From contig NC_061122.1 of NCBI RefSeq assembly GCF_002878395.1, positions 73,565,458 through 73,629,457 on the forward strand: a stretch of DNA of 64,000 nt, given 5' to 3'. Position 1 is the stretch's first letter. Each line of letters starts with the position of its first letter. This stretch comes from Capsicum annuum (taxonomy: Eukaryota > Streptophyta > Magnoliopsida > Solanales > Solanaceae). Under the pieces are notes generated by a model. That model worked only from the letters and a program-made list of their open reading frames with translations. It was not told where the DNA came from and searched no databases. Position numbers and translations under genes: made by a program. Positions 58,493-64,000 of the stretch are shown here, piece after piece.

Positions 58493-59520
58493 ATGACGCC
58501 AGAAAGTTAGAACCTTTACAATATGGATTTGCATAGGACTAAATTACTCCCTGAAAGGGGTATTATCTTGGATAAAGTAGAGGAAAATTTCCCAAGTTTT
58601 CATGCTAGACTCACTCAAACTGGGTGGCTACACTTTGACCTAGAACCTTATGTTGCTAATAAGCATTGGGTGGGTGAATTCTATGCTAACTTAAGCATAG
58701 TTTCTTTCACAAACCCAGTGATGATAATTCTGGGAAGCAATTAAACTTTGGGAAAGAGCGTATCAACGAGGTGTATGGACTCCCAAATGCTTACATAGAG
58801 CATTTCCATGCACAATCATGCAAGCCAGGGACCTAGAAGGAAAATATTTTATGTGCTGGCAAAGATGTTCCCTGAGCCACTACCAAGAGAAATATTCTGA
58901 TGAATGACTTCACAGCTGGTGCCAGACTTTGGCTGAATATTATCTGTAGCCGAGTATTACCATGCACTCAAATGACCATTGTTATGGGCTTGCAAGCTCA
59001 GATAGTGACATGTCTTCTCTTTGGCATCGCCCTAATTTGGGCAAAATTGTGCATTTAAAATAGAGGTACATTAGAAGTCATTAAGGTACCTATCTTCTCC
59101 TCTCTTCCCTTATCATAAAGCTATGCAGGACAGGATAAGTAGAATAGTAGGAGAGCATAAATAGAAGTGTATACTATAGATACTTGGGTGTTCCCAGGCC
59201 CCCACATATTTCCACTCAAATTTTAAAGTGAGGTCACCTCAGGCCAGAGCAAGAAGAGGAATGCAGACTCCGACATTAACCCAGGAGGACACAAACTCTT
59301 GTAGGCCTTCATCAGTCAACCCCTTTGATGACATATCGGATTAGATTTAGGTTATGAGAGAGTTACTATTTAGACTTTCTCAGGGATTGGAAGAATCTTC
59401 CACTGCTTATCACTCATACATAGCCCCGTTAGACTATGAGAGATACAGAGAGAGCAGGAGAAGTAGGGTGCTACTGTAGCCCATTTGGAGAGAGCTTATT
59501 CAGTCTTGGTTGCATCACAT
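58493..59520 (+). pseudogene. Element G: second ORF, plant transposon-protein-like
   Basis: The frame from 58,523 reads LLPERGIILDKVEENFPSFH, then LTQTGWLHFD and HWVGEFYANLS: the W...REFYANL motif typical of the 'putative plant transposon protein' domain as I recall it. After a frameshift near 58,733 come LNFGKERINEVYGLPNAYIE, then AGARLWLNIICSRVLPCTQM and IVTCLLFGIALIWAKLCI, the 'AK.WL..V..RLLP' and hydrophobic helices of the same domain. The rest (to 59,520) is a weak charged tail ending AHLERAYSVLVASHRDLR. Several stops; not functional. Biochemical role unknown; no catalytic motif seen. Confidence 0.7.
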
Positions 59521-61635
59521 AGGGACCTCAGGTAATCACATAAAAAAATGGTAAAGAGAGAGAAAAAGTAAGATAAATTATTTAAAAAGTTGTTGAAAGG
59601 GGTGAAGGGCATATTCAAGGTGTTCAATCCTAACCATCGACTAACTTCACCTAGGATGGATAGTGGGGATGAGGCACCTGTTAATTGGTCTGCTAATGAT
59701 GTTAGGGGTGATTTTGCAAAGTCAACAAGAGAGGATAGCTCTTGATAAATCCTTACGAAAACCCTAACTACTCTTGTTTGGTTGCACATGCAGTGGGGAC
59801 ACTGCATTCTTTTAGTTGGGGTGCCCCCATATTTGTGTTATTTTGATGATGCATGGCTAGATATTTCACTTTATGTTATTGATTGTTTTGGGATGTTGCC
59901 TTGGATATTGTTTTAATTTTGTTGTTAAAATGCTACACTTTGGGCACCCGATTGGTCCCCATGTTTTATGGATTATCATGTTTTTCTTCTAGTTCTAGTT
60001 TTTCTCTTTTTACTCTAGCTTTGTTTTTTATTTTGATGATACAAGACTAACTTTTCCCCATGATGGATTGAGTGATAACATTCTTATTGGTAAATCATCA
60101 TTCTTGAGTTTGGGACATAGCTGCAGGGGAATTCTAACTACCCGTAGCACAAATATCAAATATGCAAGGGACGTTTGAGTACCTGTGGAATTAGATTTTG
60201 TAATTTTGGGTTCACTTCTTGCACCATTGGCAAAGTCTGAGTAGCCATATGGATAGTTTGCCTATTTTGAGCCTAAATGTGAGACTAAGGCTTTGGTTGC
60301 AGTCATAGTTTAGAAAAATATGAGAGAGGCTAATACAAAATGAACAATTCCCCCACCCTCCCTACCACATCTAATATTTTTGAAAACTTAAGGGCATGGA
60401 CGAGAGCAATGTTGTAGCAAAACTTTTTCTCTTTTTGTAACTCCACAGATTTTTGGCTTGTGAATAATGATAAATACTACACTTGTATCTCTAGCTAGAG
60501 GGAAATGTGAGCTCCCTTAGCAAATTTTGCATACCATTTCTGGTAAACCATTAGCTTTCATTTCTTGTTTACTTGTGTTATCTAGAACTTGCCCCGGTAG
60601 TCTTTCAAAACTAAATTTGATTATATGTGATTGGAGAAATGATCTTAGGCCATATTTGTGATTTTGGAACCCACTCTAGCCTAAAAATCCTACCCATGCA
60701 TAATTGGAACCCCTCGTTACCTACTTTGAGCCTTTGGACCCTTCGTTGGCAAAGTTCCATTCTTTTTATCCCTCTTTTGAACCATACCCTCCTTGAACAT
60801 GAAAATGCAACATTAGGCTTAAAGCCGAAGCTGGGGGTGGTGAAAGTTGATGGAAGGAATTTTGGAGCCATGAAGTGTTAGGGATATGACTTATGTACCG
60901 AAACCATGAAAATAAATTAATAGCAAAGGAATTGGTCCATCAAAGAATTGAATTGCATAAAAGTTGCAAGAAAAGGAAATAAAAGAAAGTGATGAACTAT
61001 GGGAGTGAGAAATAGGCATATGAAAAGTAAGAAAATAAAGAAGAGTGGACCTTGGTCCGAAAAGGAGGATTTTCAAGTGTGAGGTAGATGTTTAAGGAGG
61101 GGTTTAGCCATGTCATTCCTAAATTATATCCTACCTTAACCTGAATCTATGTTACAAGCTTAGAAAGTCCTTTGAGATCTTTGACTGTGATAATTGAAAA
61201 TAGGGGCAAGCCTATGGTATGACACTTGTTGTATTAAGATTTCTTTTATGAAGGAGAGAGGTTGTGCACTTAAACTTCCTTATTGCATATTTAGTAGCTT
61301 GGAGTGTGAAATTTTATTTCTTGTAAGGCTGGTAGTTGAAACAAGTTGAGTTAGGTGATTGTGCCACCTCTCAAAGAATAAGGTAAATGGAGTATAGCTT
61401 AATTATGTACAAAATGAGAGACACTTCTCGAGTATTGGTTGTTGTTGCTTAGTTTCTCCTTAAAACCCTATGAATCCTTGAATATTAAATCTTATGCAGA
61501 GGGGTGTAGAGAAAGTTAGCTTAGCTCATGCGCAATGAGCTAATTGTGGTGATGACTAAGATCGAAGTCACTGTGAGATTTAAGGTGTAAATCATGGGCA
61601 TAGATGATGGTTGTCTCATTGTAAGAGGTAGTGTT
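59521..61635 (+). other. Element G: 3' non-coding interior
   Basis: 2.1 kb without a gene. It contains the GGGGTGCCCCCAT (59,819) and GAAGCTGGGGGTGGTG (60,826) wording usual in Athila/Tat 3' regions. Open stretches on both strands at 60,611-60,881 overlap each other and have no motif. Confidence 0.6.
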
Positions 61636-61671
61636 TCTTGAGGACAAGCAAATGTTTTAAGTTGGGGATGT
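61636..61671 (+). other. Element G: polypurine tract and conserved 3' block
   Basis: TTGAGGACAAGCAAATG, then TTTTAAGTTGGGGATGT, directly before the 3' LTR. It is the best preserved copy of the block shared with H, H2 and J. Confidence 0.85.
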
Positions 61672-63162
61672 TGAGGAGTGGTGATTTTACCACTCATTCG
61701 CACTAATTACTCATGCACATTACCTTGCTTTAAATAAATAAATAAGGCATAATTATGACTAAAAATACTAATATCCAATCCTTGCACGTATAGAGTAGAT
61801 AAGATCAAAAGATATGGATTGAAGCTTAAAATGATAAAAAGGGAGCAAGAAAAGTGCAATTGAAGACCTACAGCAGAAGGGCCTCAGGTGCTGCAGTCGC
61901 GTTCCAATAACTGTAGTCGCAGTAGTCAAAGATGGTTAGCCAACAGCAGTCGCGTGAGTTTGTCGTGATCGTGGTAGATGCGGTCGTGGCCAAGTTGGTG
62001 CAATCACCGCTCTACAAAAATATTTTGCCCAAGGGAAAAATTGGAAATACACATGGTTGATCCTAATTTTGACTAAAAGACTCAAACCCTAGCCTCATCC
62101 ATCATATTGCATCTTCCCCAATTTTTAGGTTTTAGCTCTTAACTCCATAGCCTCCATTTTGGAGAAGAAAATAATATGTAAATTATAGGTGGAGAATACA
62201 TTGGAGACTTTCTAAGTAGAAGATTTGCTCACTACATTGTTGATATTATGGGAGATCTATGTTTGAAGTAGCATTCACTTAAGTCTTCAAAAATTTATTT
62301 AAATTGAGATTATGGGTATATTTATGATTATTTATCTTATGTGTAGCTAAATCTCCCTCTTAGGGTTATGTGTGAATAGGGGTTAAACTGTGTATGGGTT
62401 GTTATTGTTAGCATTCATTTGGTAATTCATGTTTATGGGTTTTATCATTGCTATGCTAATTTGGTTGGGATTTGATGGGTGAAAGCCCTAAATACCAACA
62501 TGGGTTTGATGAGTGAAAGCTCAAAGATCTAGAAAGCTCAAAGCTAGATACAAAAAAAGGGTTTGGGGTAATGTGCAGGAATCTATGTCATCCTTGAAAG
62601 AGGGATGTGTAAACCAAAGCAATGATAGACAATTATGTGTGTAGTTTGTAAAATTTTCACTATCTTATACATAAGAGTGAATGTGAGGCTGACTATACCA
62701 TGGGTATCATCCTAGAAATAGGGATTCCTAGATTGAGGTTGTGGTTACAAACTGTTGAACGCACCTATTAGGTATTTGAAAGAATCATTGGGTGGAAATA
62801 TGGTGTTTTCTTGAAAGACTAACATCGAAATCCACAACCAAACCCACCCATATTTGTCTTATTAAATCGATGTTTATTGCTAACACCTACATATCACTTC
62901 CTTGTCAATGTACAATCCCAAGATCCATGCATAACTGTTAAACTCTAATTATCCGTAGCCCTAAATTTATACTCAAAAAATAGGAAAAAAATTAGTGTAG
63001 GTATCTATCTCCCCTATTTTATATTTTTGTACCATTTGTTTGAATTTAATATGTAACTATCATTTTGAATTAATTTAATCGCCACTCAAATTATTTCTCG
63101 TGGATTTGACCTAGTTGGGTAAATATATTGATAACGATCGCCTTGCAAGTTGAGTGTTATCA
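61672..63162 (+). repeat. Element G: 3' LTR
   Basis: Starts TGAGGAGTGGTGATTTTACC and ends GAGTGTTATCA. Matches the 5' LTR throughout, with a ~20-bp deletion in the U5-type block (63,105-63,120) and other small indels. CG-bearing words lie at 61,885-62,000 (GCTGCAGTCGCG, GATCGTGG, GCGGTCGTGGCC). Confidence 0.9.
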
Positions 63163-64000
63163 TGCCTCGTATCTTAGGGTATGAGGTATACATGTGTAGT
63201 AATATATTGGACAGTTTAGAGGTCCATGATGAGGACTAGGGCATAAGTTAGGGTACCACTCATAACCTAGGATACAATTTTGTTAGATAAGTTGTACCCT
63301 CTTGGGAATAAGTTTTTAACATTTTAGATAGGGACTCTTTGACATTTCCCAACCCAAACACTAAAGTCCTATATTATATATCATATTATGTCCTCCAATA
63401 CATTTAGTGGAAGATCAAACTCACCAAAAACAGTCCCAAACTCACTCTTGAATATTGGAGGCTAGGGTTTCTCAAGTGTTCATCCAAAGGCTAAGAGGGG
63501 TCAAGTTCCTTCCGTGAATTATCTTGTATAAGACATGTGACTCTTTCCTCATTGTTATTTCAAAATACCAGGTGTTTTAAACAATGATTTTGATTTGTAA
63601 ATGATGGTTTTGAAATCAAATATTGAGGGTTTTGATAGATAGTGTTGGGTATTTTTTACTCTTGCTTAACTTGTGTTTATAATATGTTTTTGGTGATGGT
63701 TTGCACATGTAAGTGCTTGTTGTATGAACTAAGTTAGGTTGTGTATGAAGGATAGATAGTAATGATGGGTAAAAGAAGGGCGTGTTGATGGATTATAAAT
63801 GAGAGAGGCCATATGATTATGACCAATTATTATTATTAGGGGGTTTAAGTAGACTAGTGTTTATTGACGTTTTGTTTTATAGTTTCCAAGTGAGAATGGT
63901 ATGTGTGAGGTAGAGATGTAAGTTATGTTGAGCGCTAGGCATTAAGCTTGGATAAATGGTGGATGTGATGATTTATTGGTTAATGGTGCTAGTTACAGAG
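63163..64000 (+). repeat. Element F: LTR continued, cut by the window's right edge
   Basis: Sequence after G resumes the wording of the F LTR start (CTTAGGGTATGAGG; GGTACCACTCATAACCTAGG against TACTCATACCCTAG at 54,563). No ORF. The LTR end and anything beyond lie outside the window. Assignment rests on word similarity across the G insertion, without a confirmed target duplication. Confidence 0.55.

Larger units (their letters stand above)
54749..63162 (+). mobile_element. Element G: pol-less Athila/Tat-like element with transposon-protein ORF
   Basis: 8.4 kb with both LTRs (1,471 and 1,491 bp), tRNA-Asp primer site, an unrecognised first ORF remnant, a conserved GGCAACCC block, an ORF resembling the 'putative plant transposon protein' domain, a long 3' non-coding region and a polypurine tract. 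No reverse transcriptase, integrase, RNase H or protease wording appears in the 5.45-kb interior. It therefore depended on another element. It sits inside the LTR of F. No clean target duplication (CTACT left, TGCCT right). Confidence 0.85.

Noticed and set aside
60611..60881. Opposed 84- and 86-codon frames
   Set aside because: Sense and antisense over the same segment of G's 3' non-coding region; neither shows a domain.
54744..63167. CTACT/TGCCT as target duplication of element G
   Set aside because: Only two of five positions match; not supportable, although the LTR ends themselves are clear.
1..64000. tRNA, rRNA, CRISPR, operon, riboswitch or bacterial terminator signals
   Set aside because: None seen; tRNA-like words are primer-binding sites or the short GGTTCGA-type block without a cloverleaf.

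Overview
This is a gene-free stretch of a plant nuclear genome, built almost entirely from nested, decayed LTR retrotransposons. The base composition is AT-rich. The retroelement lineages are Ty3/gypsy chromovirus-like (Tekay/Del-like) and Athila/Tat-like. The wording of the gag/pol remnants and of an extra ORF resembles elements I recall from Solanaceae (pepper, potato, nightshade), so a Solanaceae heterochromatic or pericentromeric region is the best guess; no database search was possible. I found no intact host gene, tRNA, rRNA, CRISPR array or bacterial-type feature.

Layout, left to right. (1) 1-1227: edge-truncated minus-strand LTR of element H, followed by its 3' non-coding interior. 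(2) 4271-5581: minus-strand 3' LTR of element H2. The body of H2 runs right to about 21,681 and carries a broken ORF (N-terminus near 21,158, C-terminus near 7,430) like the 'putative plant transposon protein' ORFs of Solanaceae elements. That ORF is cut by a 10.2-kb array (element J, 8,414-18,598) and by a solo LTR (K, 18,769-20,262). (3) J is an ORF-less element in the tandem form LTR-interior-LTR-interior-LTR; its second interior holds another solo LTR (N1, 13,300-15,320). (4) 21,682-37,064: chromovirus-like element A (+), into which related element B (+, 24,868-34,197) inserted. A deletion then removed A's protease and reverse transcriptase together with the start of B's 5' LTR. (5) 37,065-about 41,970: A-like element C (-), inserted in A's 3' LTR, keeping its 3' LTR and pol back to the reverse transcriptase. 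(6) 41,981-about 54,393: Athila/Tat-like element D (+), LTR, primer site and gag, split by complete minus-strand element E (43,248-53,455, B family). E itself carries a 666-bp insertion M with long inverted termini and a perfect 5-bp target duplication. (7) 54,394-64,000: 3' end and LTR of element F (+), split by G (+, 54,749-63,162), a pol-less Athila/Tat-like element with both LTRs, a tRNA-Asp primer site and a 'plant transposon protein' ORF.

Nothing here works as an operon. All coding regions are pseudogenes with many in-frame stops, many of which look like C-to-T decay at formerly methylated sites. The most interesting signals are structural. Nearly every LTR carries, in its upstream (U3) part, a cluster of short CG-bearing palindromic words. 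Each family has its own vocabulary, and some vocabularies recur between the Athila/Tat-like and chromovirus-like lineages. In two elements (G and H2) the same family-specific vocabulary also appears inside the element just upstream of the extra ORF, as if that ORF had its own U3-like control region.

Element letters (A-H2, J, K, M, N1) are labels made for this annotation. LTR ends are given to the base where TG/CA ends, target duplications, primer sites or polypurine tracts define them; otherwise they are good to about 10 bp.
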